DNA from: a virus
Virus record (IMG/VR): IMGVR_UViG_3300022693_001746
Span: 1 to 30,198 of that record
Direction: 5' to 3' (one strand)
DNA length: 30,198 nucleotides
Shown here: positions 8,445 to 17,354 of the stretch, one piece after another
Layout of the letters: the number at the start of each line of letters is the position of its first letter
Position numbering within the stretch: position 1 is the stretch's first letter
Program-made: the position numbers and the translations under genes
The notes under the pieces: model-generated
What the model was told of the DNA's origin: nothing
The model's input: the letters and a program-made list of their open reading frames with translations, nothing else
Databases searched by the model: none

Positions 8445-9013
8445 TGTCAAACAACCTTTCAAATATATTTCAGCGAGGAGCGCCTAGGTCTGGAGGGTTG
8501 CAAGGCCCTACACGAACCAGTAGCTTTGAGCGCTTTGTCGATAAAAATGTTACGCAAGAAAACGCTGCGACTATTTTGTCTGGGGGCAAGACCACCAGCC
8601 TGTTCCTGGCTGGTACAGATAAAATCTTTCAGGGAATCGATGGCCTTTCAAGGGCGAAGTCCGCATTCAATCAGGCTCAACTTTTAGATTTTGATGCTAA
8701 ATCGGCTGAGATCAAGGGAAAGTTGAATGCCGCTGATGCTTTTGAACGGTTAAACGATGTGCAGGCCGCAAACATAGTGGCCTCCTTTGCCAGTGGCATA
8801 CGTCTACAAGGATCTACGGCAGTTGTTCAACAGGTTGTATCGAGTCAGGCTGATTTTTCCGCTGCCCTCTCAAAAGCTAATGCAGCGCTGGTAGCTGGAG
8901 GTTTGAGACGAGAGGCTAAACAGGCGGAAGATTTTGCAAGGCGCACAAGGTCCAGGGCGAAGTCCGACATTATCGTGGGTACTATAACTGCCGGGGCTTC
9001 ATTATTTTTATAG
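8444..9013 (+). CDS. Internal virion protein, gp14-like
   Basis: 189 residues; the ATG overlaps the preceding stop by one base. T7 gp14 is 196 residues and occupies the same position after the nozzle gene. The sequence is mainly alpha-helical with an Ala/Gln-rich middle and a basic helix (LRREAKQAEDFARRTRSRAK, about 151-170) followed by a short hydrophobic C-terminus (IIVGTITAGASLFL). That end could insert in a membrane, in keeping with an ejected protein forming part of the DNA-translocating channel. Assignment is by position, size and architecture rather than strong residue identity. Confidence 0.68.
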   Translation: MSNNLSNIFQRGAPRSGGLQGPTRTSSFERFVDKNVTQENAATILSGGKTTSLFLAGTDKIFQGIDGLSRAKSAFNQAQLLDFDAKSAEIKGKLNAADAFERLNDVQAANIVASFASGIRLQGSTAVVQQVVSSQADFSAALSKANAALVAGGLRREAKQAEDFARRTRSRAKSDIIVGTITAGASLFL

Positions 9014-9021
9014 GATAATTC

Positions 9022-10743
9022 ATGGCTGAAAGAATTAAAAATTTAGGTTTCAGGGATGAGGTCATTGGAGGCCGAAGATCCTCTGGTTTTAGTCCTCCAC
9101 CTTCAGGGGGGTCTGGTATCCAGGGTTTCCTTGCTGGATTTGAAGCCGTCGAGAGGAATGAAAAGGCTGAAAAAATCAGAGCCGAAAGAGCGAAGGAAAA
9201 AGCTCTTAAATCTTATCTGGATACTGTCTCGGTTGATTATAAAACCCAGATAGACGTTATGGAGTCAGAGTCTCCGCGCAATGCCCAGGCCATCGTTAAA
9301 AAGGGAACCGCCTACAGAGATGGCATTGTTGACAGTGCCCCGCCTGTTTTACAGCCCCTCATTAGAGCTAGGATCGATAATTATTTAAACCTGAAAAGGT
9401 CCAAGGCCAATAAGGCGGCCACACTAGAAATTCAGGCTCAGAATGAAGCCACTGAAGCCCGTCTTGCATCGAGAGATTTTGCAATATTGAGTGAAGCTTC
9501 TGCCGGGATTTATTCCAATGACATGGACTTAAGAAATGCCAGTGAGGTTGAGGTCCAGTCTCTCGAGCGTGAATTAGCAACCCGCCTCTTTTCCCAGGGC
9601 ATAGATGATTTTGGAGTTCCATTTGATCTTCATAAAAAGGAAGACATTACTGCCAGGTTGCAGAATTTCCAGGATATCTCTCAATCAGCAGCCATCAAGG
9701 CATGGTTCCGGGAACAAGAAGATCCAGACAAGGCATACCTTCAATTAAAGCGTGGAGGGTTTAAAGTTGATATCACCACTTTTAAGCGAAACCGTAAGGA
9801 TGGATCGGTAGAGGAAACCTTTAAGTCAGTCAATGTGGTAAACGCTATTTCTGGGGATGGGCGTAAGAAATTATTTGAGGATATTGCTTCTGAAATATCA
9901 TCCATCAACAGCATAGCTGATAAAGAGGAAAAGCAGGAGACCGAAGACACGAAAAAAGCTCAGAGGCTTACAGGTTTTGATAACTGGCGAAAAATTGATG
10001 AACCGAACCCGGATGAAGCCCCGTTGACCCTGGATACGATCCGTCAGCAATTAGAAGCGAACCTGATTGAAAAAGACGATGCCATAGCCCAACAAAAAGC
10101 GATCACCGACCCCGAGCGAATTGAAGATGATCCAGATTTCTACAATACTGTCGATCAACAAATAGACCTTGGCGTAGATTTTCTGGCTGAGATTAATGAA
10201 GGTTTTGCCGCTGGTTTATTGAGTAAAAAAAGCGCGGCTCTTCTAAGGACAGAAAACAGGGCAGTGCTCGATAAGACCAGGACCTCTCTTGAAAAAGCGG
10301 TTGACGATGCGGCGAGCGATACCTTGAAAGACCTCAATACCGGGTTGAAGGTGAATACCTTATTCACCATCCTTGACCGGGATCAGGGGCCGCGTCAGGT
10401 GAAAGCCCGACAGGAAGCCCGTAGGCGTATCAATGAAATCAAATCAGAGGCAGAAATAAAAACAATTGAGGATGTCGAGTTATTCAGAGAAAAATTAAAC
10501 AGGCTCAATGCGGAATTGATTCGTACTCACCGCTTCAAAAAGAAAGAGGCGGCTCCTATACCTGCCGAGGTTCCGGCTTTAACGCCTGATCAGTTGACTA
10601 TGAAGACCTTGAAAGAGGGTGTTGAGAATTTAAGAAAGCAGAAGAATCTGGGCGCTATCACAGAAGATGCCTTTAATACCGGGAGTCTTCAAATTATGCA
10701 ATTAATAGAAAATTTAAAATCAAAACAAGCGGAGACTGAATAA
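9022..10743 (+). CDS. Internal virion protein, gp15-like
   Basis: 573 residues, almost all charged helix, starting after an AGGA site. The N-terminal 35 residues are glycine/serine-rich and the rest has long coiled-coil-like segments rich in Glu, Lys, Asp and Ala (for example NEKAEKIRAERAKEKALKSY near residues 48-67). No enzyme motif is visible. Size and order match the second internal core protein of T7-like phages (gp15, 747 residues), though it is shorter. One-base overlap with the next gene supports co-translation of the core proteins. Confidence 0.65.
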   Translation: MAERIKNLGFRDEVIGGRRSSGFSPPPSGGSGIQGFLAGFEAVERNEKAEKIRAERAKEKALKSYLDTVSVDYKTQIDVMESESPRNAQAIVKKGTAYRDGIVDSAPPVLQPLIRARIDNYLNLKRSKANKAATLEIQAQNEATEARLASRDFAILSEASAGIYSNDMDLRNASEVEVQSLERELATRLFSQGIDDFGVPFDLHKKEDITARLQNFQDISQSAAIKAWFREQEDPDKAYLQLKRGGFKVDITTFKRNRKDGSVEETFKSVNVVNAISGDGRKKLFEDIASEISSINSIADKEEKQETEDTKKAQRLTGFDNWRKIDEPNPDEAPLTLDTIRQQLEANLIEKDDAIAQQKAITDPERIEDDPDFYNTVDQQIDLGVDFLAEINEGFAAGLLSKKSAALLRTENRAVLDKTRTSLEKAVDDAASDTLKDLNTGLKVNTLFTILDRDQGPRQVKARQEARRRINEIKSEAEIKTIEDVELFREKLNRLNAELIRTHRFKKKEAAPIPAEVPALTPDQLTMKTLKEGVENLRKQKNLGAITEDAFNTGSLQIMQLIENLKSKQAETE

Positions 10744-13700
10744 TGGCACAGGCAACTTTAGAAGGTCCGGATGTAGATAACGCTGCCTCAGATTACGAGG
10801 TCTATCGTGAAGAGGTTACCAACTTAGAAGTCCAGAAGTTTTTGGATGCTGAATTGGGTCTTAACCGTGAAGAGGAGGAGGCAAGGGATCCTTTGGAGTT
10901 CGTCAAAAAGGATGCGACTCCGGCTACAACTGAGCCGATTGACGCTAAGATTTCTTTAACGAAATCGATTGCACAGAACATTGTTGAGATTCCTCTCCAA
11001 GCTACTGCCGGGCCTATCGACGCCTTCAACGAAGTTTTGGATTTTACTAATGATATTGGCGATGCCCTGACAAAAATAGGCTTGCCCTCTTCCTTCCTTC
11101 AGATCACAAATCCAGCGGGTGATTTGGATATCCGGTTTTTAAAACCTGGGGAAAAGGAGTTAGCTGAGGCTGCCGGATTTTTAGCGGTGCCACAATTACC
11201 GGCTCCAGGGAAGGCAGACACCCCGACCGGAGAAATGACCCGAGAGGTGACTAAGTTTCTGGCCGGGTTCCTTCCGGCTGTTCGCGGAGTGAAAGCCTTA
11301 AGGGGAACCCAGAAGGCTGGGACTACGGTGATTGAGGCGACTACAGCATCGGCTATTTCGGCGGCTATTGCCAGGGACCCTCATGAGGCACGGTTGGCTA
11401 CTTTTTTGAATGATGTCCCGTGGTTATCTGAAATTGTTCCGGATTATCTGGCTGACAATAACCCTAAAAACGAATCGGTCTGGGAAGGCCGTTTAAAGAA
11501 CGCAGTTGATGAGGCTGGATTCGGACTGGTTGCCGATGGCCTCATTAGCTCGTTCAAATTTTATAAGGCACAACGCAAAGCCAAACGACTGGCTAAGGAA
11601 GAGCAAGACGTTTTTGATAAGGAGCGCATCAAGCAGGAAGAACTTGAGGCGTCTGTGCAGAATGCGCCTGAAGTTACAGCCGAACAACTTTTAGGGCTCG
11701 GGGATCCTGCCAGTAAAAAGTCTTTTCAGAGAATTGGTAAAGCTGAGAAAAGAGTTGGTGGGGCAACGGCTGTCCCGGCTGCGCAAGGGAACATTTTCAT
11801 CAACATGGCCAGGATTGATACTCCTGACGATGTAAGGAAATTGATCAAGGATGTTGCCGATGCTGACGCCGCTGCCATTAATAAGAAACGTGGTGGAGCG
11901 AAGAAAACTCTCGGGAAAATGATTGAGGAATCTGACGATGCTTTTTTAGACATCAAGGATTTGATTGGCCGGGATCCCGGTCCCATGACAGCGGCTCAGG
12001 CGATTGCTTCCAGAAAAATTCTAGCCTCTTCTGCCGATCAGTTGGTGGCCTTAGCTAAAAAAGCGAATGCTCCTGAAGCCACTCAGGCAGACCTTTACAC
12101 ATTCAGGCGTGGGATGGCCGTTCATTATGCGATCCAGTCTGAGGTTGTGGCCGCTCGAACCGAAACAGCCCGGTCTCTCAGATCATGGGCCATCCCTGTG
12201 GGGACCGATGCCCAGAGAGGGGAGGCTATTGCAGAGTTGATCAACGCCACGAATGGTGCTGCCAGTACCAAGAAAATGGCAAAGGCTCTGGCCAATGTCG
12301 GTCATAACTTAAAGGGCGTCAACCTTATGGCCGAGCAGTTTTCCCGGCCAAAAATTTCAGATGTCATTTATCAGATTTGGATCAACGGGATTCTCTCAGG
12401 CCCGGCCACTCAGATTGTGAATATTCTGGGTAACGGTATCAAAGCTGCTTATGTGATTCCAAAGACTTTGGTGGATGCCAGTATTTCGAAAGCTTTTTAT
12501 GACGGTGAGATTTCCTATTTAGAGGCTACCAGTGCGGCCTTTGGGCTAGTAAAAGGAATGAGAAACGGAATGCGGTTGTTGTGGCATGGAAATAAGGCAA
12601 CCGATATCGGAGACCTTAAAGCACAGTTTGAGCAATTCTCTAAAATTGAGGGGATTAATGACAATATCATCAGTGCCGAGGCGTTTGGGTTAGGCGCTGA
12701 GAGCGCTTTTGGTCGGGGTATCGATTATATGGGCAGAGCCCTGAATCTTCCTACCTCAATGCTGAAGGGAGCCGACACCTTTTTCAAGGCCATTGGCTAC
12801 CAAATGGAAGTCCAGAAAAGGGCTATGCGGCAAGGACTCTCTGAAGGACTTGACGGGAATGATTTAGCTAAGAGAATCCAAGAACTCACTGATAATCCTC
12901 CACCTAACATTAAAGCCGATGCTATCTCTGTAGCTCATTATCAGACCTTTACCAATCCGCTTGGAGAAAAAGGCCGAAAACTGGCGACCGGATTAAGAGC
13001 TTTCCCAGGAGTTCGTTATGTTGCTCCTTTCATGCGGACCCCTACCAATATTTTGGTGGACACCTTTCTGGGTACTCCTCTGGCCCTTATCTCCCGTCAG
13101 GTACGGGCAGATATCGCGGCTGGAGGAACCCGAGCCGCCCAGGCATGGGGAAGGATAGGAACAGGATCAATCATGATGTTGGCTGCCGCCGATATGGCGA
13201 TGGAGGGAACTATTACAGGGAAAGGCCCCAGTGACCCGAGATTGAGGGCGAACCTCCTCAGGACCGGATGGAAACCTTATTCAGCCAAATTAGGAGGGGT
13301 TTATATCCCCTTCAACCGAGCCGAGCCGATTGGGAACTTTTTTGCCTTTGGCGCTGATATTTCTGAGGTCATCAATAACCTAGATGATCCGGACGCTGAT
13401 TTTCTGGTTTCAACGATGGTCATGGGGTTTGCTGAGAACTTAAAGAGCAAATCCTATATGCAGGGGATTGTGGGAGCGATAACGGCTTTTGATCGTTCAA
13501 ACCCTATGAAAACTCCGGAAGAATGGGCGGCCAGATTCGCTCCCTCCCTGGTTCCGTTTTCATCCTTTTTCCGGCAATTGGCCAAGGCCGCTGATCCAAC
13601 TTTGAAAATAACGGAGACGGCTCCGGGCGATCCTAATTTAATTAAGGGGTTTGATGAGAAAACAGCGGTTTACCTGCAGGAAGTTTTAAATGAATTTAGG

Positions 13701-14261
13701 TCCAGGGCTCCGGGTTACTCTGACACATTGCCTTTACGCCGGGATTTATGGGGCAAGGAAATTACCAGGGCAAGCGGGTACGGCATGGCTTTTGATTTGC
13801 TTTCGCCAATTTATGCTAGTGCCGAGAAACCCGATCACATAGAGAAGATTCTTATTGATAATGAGGTCCCGATCAGTCATGTAGGACGGGAAATTCAAGG
13901 TGTTAAGCTGACGGGTGCCGAATATAGTGAATACGCAAAATTTGCAGGAGAAATGCTTCGTGTTCAAATGGAAGAGCTGGTGACCGATCCGGAGTTTATA
14001 GCTGAAACCGATGGCCCGGATGGGATGAAATCATTATTAATCCAGTCCGTAGCCCGGAGGGTTCGGACTGTGGCCAGATTCATGATGATAGAGCAGACGC
14101 CAGCCTTAAGGAACCGAATTAACCAGCGTCAGGCGCTTACCGAACAAAATCTTTTGGGAAAAACAACTCCACGGGATATGGCTATATCAGCGCCGGTCCT
14201 TCCTGTTATGGATGCCCCAGAAAGCAACAAATCCGTTAAAGATCAATTAGGAGGTAAATAA
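10743..14261 (+). CDS. Large internal virion protein, gp16-like position
   Basis: 1172 residues; the ATG overlaps the previous TAA and is preceded by GGAG. The N-terminal third is acidic and helical. A hydrophobic stretch around residues 540-580 (QIWINGILSGPATQIVNILG) matches a segment found in large ejected or virion-associated phage proteins. A further region (GLRAFPGVRYVAPFMRTPTN, near 745-765) looks membrane-interacting. T7 gp16 is 1318 residues and begins with a lytic transglycosylase; no such catalytic N-terminus can be recognised here. It would occupy the capsid core and be ejected with DNA. Function is inferred from position and size. Confidence 0.65.
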   Translation: MAQATLEGPDVDNAASDYEVYREEVTNLEVQKFLDAELGLNREEEEARDPLEFVKKDATPATTEPIDAKISLTKSIAQNIVEIPLQATAGPIDAFNEVLDFTNDIGDALTKIGLPSSFLQITNPAGDLDIRFLKPGEKELAEAAGFLAVPQLPAPGKADTPTGEMTREVTKFLAGFLPAVRGVKALRGTQKAGTTVIEATTASAISAAIARDPHEARLATFLNDVPWLSEIVPDYLADNNPKNESVWEGRLKNAVDEAGFGLVADGLISSFKFYKAQRKAKRLAKEEQDVFDKERIKQEELEASVQNAPEVTAEQLLGLGDPASKKSFQRIGKAEKRVGGATAVPAAQGNIFINMARIDTPDDVRKLIKDVADADAAAINKKRGGAKKTLGKMIEESDDAFLDIKDLIGRDPGPMTAAQAIASRKILASSADQLVALAKKANAPEATQADLYTFRRGMAVHYAIQSEVVAARTETARSLRSWAIPVGTDAQRGEAIAELINATNGAASTKKMAKALANVGHNLKGVNLMAEQFSRPKISDVIYQIWINGILSGPATQIVNILGNGIKAAYVIPKTLVDASISKAFYDGEISYLEATSAAFGLVKGMRNGMRLLWHGNKATDIGDLKAQFEQFSKIEGINDNIISAEAFGLGAESAFGRGIDYMGRALNLPTSMLKGADTFFKAIGYQMEVQKRAMRQGLSEGLDGNDLAKRIQELTDNPPPNIKADAISVAHYQTFTNPLGEKGRKLATGLRAFPGVRYVAPFMRTPTNILVDTFLGTPLALISRQVRADIAAGGTRAAQAWGRIGTGSIMMLAAADMAMEGTITGKGPSDPRLRANLLRTGWKPYSAKLGGVYIPFNRAEPIGNFFAFGADISEVINNLDDPDADFLVSTMVMGFAENLKSKSYMQGIVGAITAFDRSNPMKTPEEWAARFAPSLVPFSSFFRQLAKAADPTLKITETAPGDPNLIKGFDEKTAVYLQEVLNEFRSRAPGYSDTLPLRRDLWGKEITRASGYGMAFDLLSPIYASAEKPDHIEKILIDNEVPISHVGREIQGVKLTGAEYSEYAKFAGEMLRVQMEELVTDPEFIAETDGPDGMKSLLIQSVARRVRTVARFMMIEQTPALRNRINQRQALTEQNLLGKTTPRDMAISAPVLPVMDAPESNKSVKDQLGGK

Positions 14262-14263
14262 GT

Positions 14264-16381
14264 ATGAGCGTACCAGTACAAGACCCTATCAACCAATTCA
14301 TAATAACAGGTGGTGAAACAAGTGGTCCATGGACCTGGAACCTTCAAAAAGAAGAGGACCTGGTTGTATTCAAGCAACTGGCCAGCACCAAGGCCATTGT
14401 TCCTCTTGTCCGGAATACTGATTACACCGTCAACCCAGCGGGTTTGAATAATGATAACGGCGGGACTATAACTTTTTTAGCCCCTCAACTCCCGGCGGCT
14501 GTGGGGGATATCTGGACTTTACTTAGAGATACTGCGATTGATCGCTCTCAGGACTTTGCCACAAAAGGAGCCTTTCTGGCCAAAACTATTAATGGTCAAT
14601 TAGACGAACTCACCCGCATTGCCCAGGACCAGAAACGGGACATTGGAACTGCTGTTCGAAAAGATCCTGGCGTAGGTGATACGCTCAATCCGCTTATCCC
14701 TCAGCCGGTGGACGAACGTGCATTAAAATTCAGGGATGCTGGTGGCGGGAACTTTGATCTTGTGATGTCTGATGGTGACCCAGACCAGCAGACCAATGAT
14801 GCGGCGAATTCTGCTGCAGCGGCTTTAGCTAGTGAGCAGGCTGCGGCTATATCTGAGACTGGCGCAGAGACTGCTGAAACGGGTGCGGAGACTGCTGAGA
14901 CTGGCGCAGAGACGGCTGAATCAGGAGCCCAAACTGCCCAGGCAGCGGCTGAAGCGGCTGCAGCTTCGGGCCTTTATAAGAATGTTTTTGACATCGATTT
15001 CTCTGATAGTCCTTTTACAATTCTCAGCAGTCAGGACGGATTTCTTATACAGGTCGATACAACAGGCGGGAACGTTATTGTGAATCTTCCGGATTCTACC
15101 GGCCTTTCTGCCGATTTTAGGGTAGGGGTTGCCAGAATGACGGCAGGCGGGAATACCCTGGATGTCCAGAGACAGGGAACGGATACAATTAATGGGGTTA
15201 CAAGTGTTCCTATTGATACCCAGTACCAGACACTTAATTTGATTTTGGACCAGTCTCAGGGCGAGTATCTGGCTACAGATATTTCACTGGCAAACCTTTC
15301 CTCGCCTCCTGCAATTGGGGATGTAACGCCGAATTCCATAGAGGGAACGATCATCAAGGCAAATACTCGTTTTGAAGGTCCTCTCGGAAGCACAAACCCG
15401 GCAGCCGTAAAAGCCACCACTTTTGAAGGCAACACCGGTGGCACTACCATCAATGAGTTTTCTATAGATGGAACGTTGGCCGGCAATAGTGACGATGCGG
15501 TGCCGACTGAAAAGGCGGTGAAGACTTATGCGGACACAAAAATAGCGGATGCTGCCGGCGTTGTAGATCAGGCTAATTTAAAAACATCTACACAAGAACT
15601 TTCAATAACTTTCTCCGGCTCTCCGCAAAACATGAATTTTACTTCGGTTGGAGAATATGGATTCCACTTCCAAGACAGAAATGATGCTGCCGGGAAAGCA
15701 TGGGCTGGCTATGCCACCTCGACTTCTTTTTCAAGCACGTCATATACCACGCATATAATAGTACAAACAAATATAAGTCCAATGACTCTGTTTATGAGGC
15801 ATAGGTTTGTTCAAGCGTCCCCCCCCTATGACTTAGGGGATGGGGCTGTCCATACTTTTATTTATGCTGTAATTGAAAATAAAACGGGTAAGATTTTTGC
15901 TATGAATATTTCCCAAGATCCACCATGGATATATCACTCTGAATTTGGAATAAAGAGAGCTATGGTTTTTGACGATCCAAAAACAAAAAAACGGATGTAT
16001 GTAAAGCATGCAAAATTTGATCCTACCCAGCCAAATGCAAAGGAATTATTTGAAAACCCCCCTGCGTCAGAAATTGTAGAATATAATAATGCGCTAAAAA
16101 TAGAAGCAATGCCTCTATTCCCGCATCCTTACCATGATCAAGTATGGAATAAATTAAATACGGAAAAGGAAAGTGTTCCTGATCTGGATTTTTGGAACAG
16201 GCATCATGTGGCCTTAATTGACCCTGTTTCTAAGACGGCCGAGAGATTGGATAGGATGTGCGAATGTGGGGATGAAACTTTAAAACTATTCCATGATGGC
16301 TATTTAAAAATCGACAACACGGATATAGAAAATCGAAAACGTCCTAACGGTGTCGCTTGTTACGGTGCAAGATGGAAATAA
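14264..16381 (+). CDS. Tail fibre protein with T7-type N-terminal domain
   Basis: 705 residues with GGAGG upstream. Residues 1-150 match the T7 tail-fibre N-terminal (virion attachment) domain: beta-strands ending in WTLLRDTAIDRSQDF and a helix INGQLDELTRIAQDQKRDIG. Residues 198-230 contain a repeated ETGAETA heptapeptide leading to an Ala-rich helix. A beta domain (residues 240-350) follows, then an EGNTGGTTINEFSIDGTL region. The last 150 residues are compositionally different, with more aromatic, Lys and Cys residues and more A/T-rich codons. This is likely the receptor-binding end, and such ends are often exchanged between phages. Confidence 0.85.
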   Translation: MSVPVQDPINQFIITGGETSGPWTWNLQKEEDLVVFKQLASTKAIVPLVRNTDYTVNPAGLNNDNGGTITFLAPQLPAAVGDIWTLLRDTAIDRSQDFATKGAFLAKTINGQLDELTRIAQDQKRDIGTAVRKDPGVGDTLNPLIPQPVDERALKFRDAGGGNFDLVMSDGDPDQQTNDAANSAAAALASEQAAAISETGAETAETGAETAETGAETAESGAQTAQAAAEAAAASGLYKNVFDIDFSDSPFTILSSQDGFLIQVDTTGGNVIVNLPDSTGLSADFRVGVARMTAGGNTLDVQRQGTDTINGVTSVPIDTQYQTLNLILDQSQGEYLATDISLANLSSPPAIGDVTPNSIEGTIIKANTRFEGPLGSTNPAAVKATTFEGNTGGTTINEFSIDGTLAGNSDDAVPTEKAVKTYADTKIADAAGVVDQANLKTSTQELSITFSGSPQNMNFTSVGEYGFHFQDRNDAAGKAWAGYATSTSFSSTSYTTHIIVQTNISPMTLFMRHRFVQASPPYDLGDGAVHTFIYAVIENKTGKIFAMNISQDPPWIYHSEFGIKRAMVFDDPKTKKRMYVKHAKFDPTQPNAKELFENPPASEIVEYNNALKIEAMPLFPHPYHDQVWNKLNTEKESVPDLDFWNRHHVALIDPVSKTAERLDRMCECGDETLKLFHDGYLKIDNTDIENRKRPNGVACYGARWK
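14855..14938 (+). repeat. 21-bp repeat encoding ETGAETA heptads in tail fibre
   Basis: Four 21-bp units in frame, the last one diverged, encode ETGAETA, ETGAETA, ETGAETA and ESGAQTA. The heptad spacing suits a trimeric coiled-coil linker. Third-position differences between copies show the unit is not a recent duplication. Confidence 0.85.
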
Positions 16382-16463
16382 AAATCACAACTCCAAAAAT
16401 GGGAACCACACCACACAAAATAGAAAGCACAAGATATTCAATGATCATAATTTTAGTTTAGCA

Positions 16464-16530
16464 TAAAAGAGCAGGCCGGGTGTGAGAAGCACCCGAACCG
16501 ACACGCGTAAACGTGCCACTGGATAACCAG
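16464..16530 (+). other. Run of three small hairpins before holin-like gene
   Basis: Within a 175-base gene-free region (16382-16556) three consecutive stem-loops can be drawn: GGGTG/CACCC with a 7-base loop near 16479-16495, CACG/CGTG near 16502-16516, and CTGG/CCAG with ATAA loop near 16519-16530. The preceding part (16382-16463) is A/T-rich with nothing recognisable. The downstream gene has no Shine-Dalgarno sequence, so the structure may affect its translation. No match to a known RNA class was recognised. Confidence 0.4.
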
Positions 16531-16556
16531 CTACCCACGAAAGCATCCATGGCGCA

Positions 16557-16811
16557 ATGGACAATGAAATCAAAGAGGATCATCCAGTGGACTATATTAC
16601 CAAAGAAGATTTAAAGGATCATACTGCTGACATAAAAGAACATATCAATTTAAAACTGGACCCGATAAATAAAACTCTGGACGGTCATCAGAAAACATTG
16701 TATGGCAAAACAGGCTCTAATGGTCTTGCCGGTTCAGTCACAGTCTTGAAGTGGGGGTACGGGCTGCTTACCCTGGGCATCGCCTCTCTTATCCATAAAA
16801 CTTTTATGTGA
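16557..16811 (+). CDS. Small membrane protein, holin-like (XhlA-type layout)
   Basis: 84 residues: a soluble charged N-terminal 55 residues with an amphipathic stretch (DIKEHINLKLDPINKTLDGH), then one hydrophobic segment near the C-terminus (VLKWGYGLLTLGIASLIH, residues 63-80). This soluble-helix-then-TM layout resembles XhlA-type lysis accessory proteins, and lysis genes follow the fibre gene in T7-like phages. No ribosome binding site is visible. No endolysin is seen nearby. A holin or lysis role is inference from layout and position. Confidence 0.5.
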   Translation: MDNEIKEDHPVDYITKEDLKDHTADIKEHINLKLDPINKTLDGHQKTLYGKTGSNGLAGSVTVLKWGYGLLTLGIASLIHKTFM

Positions 16812-16815
16812 AACC

Positions 16816-16845
16816 AAAGTGGCTAAAATTAAGCTACTTTCTTTT
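16816..16845 (+). terminator. Intrinsic terminator between late genes and repressor
   Basis: AAAGTGGCT (16816-16824) pairs with AGCTACTTT (16832-16840), with one G-U pair and a 7-base loop, followed by CTTTTTCT. It begins five bases after the holin-like stop and overlaps the last codons of the convergent repressor gene, so it ends rightward late transcription; in the leftward direction its T-run is weaker. Confidence 0.75.
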
Positions 16846-17269
16846 TCTGGATTTCCTGTGTCGCTTCCTCCTGTTGAGAAGAATAATCTTCGCCAGTTTT
16901 TTTTGACGTATTAGTGTGCTTCAGAGCTTTCATTATATCCACCTCCTCTCGCAATAACGAGATGGTGCCCTCCATATAACTTAGCTGATTTTTAAGTTCC
17001 GCAATGTCCGTCACAAGGCTTTTGACCAAGCTCACTTCCATTTGAACCAGAGAAGACTCCTCCTCGATTCCAAGTATCCATTCCGGGCTTTTATCATAAA
17101 GCTGGCTAAGTATCGATACCCACTTTTTAGGGAAGACACCTCTTTTTTTGGCATCAGAAATTGTCCCTTGTGACAAAGTCAAGATATCAGCTAACTCTCT
17201 TTGGTTTCGAATTCCCAGCCCAAGTAACCGAAAAAAAACATCATCAAAATAATTAGTTTTAGAGTTCAT
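16829..17269 (-). CDS. CI-type phage repressor (HTH plus coiled coil)
   Basis: 146 residues on the minus strand. Residues 14-68 fit the phage CI repressor HTH domain: VFFRLLGLGIRNQRELADIL, the recognition-helix motif SQGTISDAKKRGVFP, then WVSILSQL and SPEWILG. Residues 72-115 are a Glu/Leu-rich coiled coil, probably for oligomerisation, in place of a peptidase domain. No Ser-Lys LexA-like autocleavage site is evident, so induction would not be by classical RecA-mediated cleavage. It would repress the rightward promoter at 17304. There is no Shine-Dalgarno sequence; the predicted start of transcription is only about 12 bases before ATG, recalling lambda cI from PRM. Confidence 0.78.
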   Translation of the reverse strand: MNSKTNYFDDVFFRLLGLGIRNQRELADILTLSQGTISDAKKRGVFPKKWVSILSQLYDKSPEWILGIEEESSLVQMEVSLVKSLVTDIAELKNQLSYMEGTISLLREEVDIMKALKHTNTSKKTGEDYSSQQEEATQEIQKKKVA

Positions 17270-17287
17270 ATGAAGAATAAAACAGAA

Positions 17288-17316
17288 TTTATACGTATTT
17301 AACTTGACTTTTACGA
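17288..17316 (-). promoter_or_regulatory. Possible leftward promoter for the repressor
   Basis: On the minus strand TATAAA lies at 17293-17288, with a poor -35 around 17316-17311 inside the rightward promoter. Predicted transcription would begin near 17281 and reach the repressor ATG after about 12 bases, giving a nearly leaderless message. Overlap with the rightward promoter suggests mutual exclusion. Confidence 0.4.
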
Positions 17317-17331
17317 ATAACAGCCTATACT
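17304..17331 (+). promoter_or_regulatory. Strong rightward early promoter
   Basis: TTGACT (17304-17309), 16-base spacer, TATACT (17326-17331). It faces away from the CI-like gene and toward the ribbon-helix-helix and early genes, the expected place of a lytic promoter. A/T-rich flanks contain TACG/CGTA motifs that could be repressor half-sites. Confidence 0.75.
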
Positions 17332-17339
17332 ACTAACAA

Positions 17340-17354
17340 GATCCAAATAGGATC
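17340..17354 (+). promoter_or_regulatory. Dyad operator candidate at the rightward start site
   Basis: GATCC and GGATC are separated by AAATA, starting about nine bases after the -10 of the rightward promoter. A 15-bp dyad at the transcription start is a plausible repressor site for the CI-like or ribbon-helix-helix protein. No binding evidence is available. Confidence 0.4.

Noticed and set aside
16464-16545. tRNA gene on either strand in the hairpin region
   Set aside because: A 5-bp stem with a 7-base loop resembling an anticodon arm can be drawn on the minus strand, but no matching T arm, acceptor stem or CCA-proximal bases are present.
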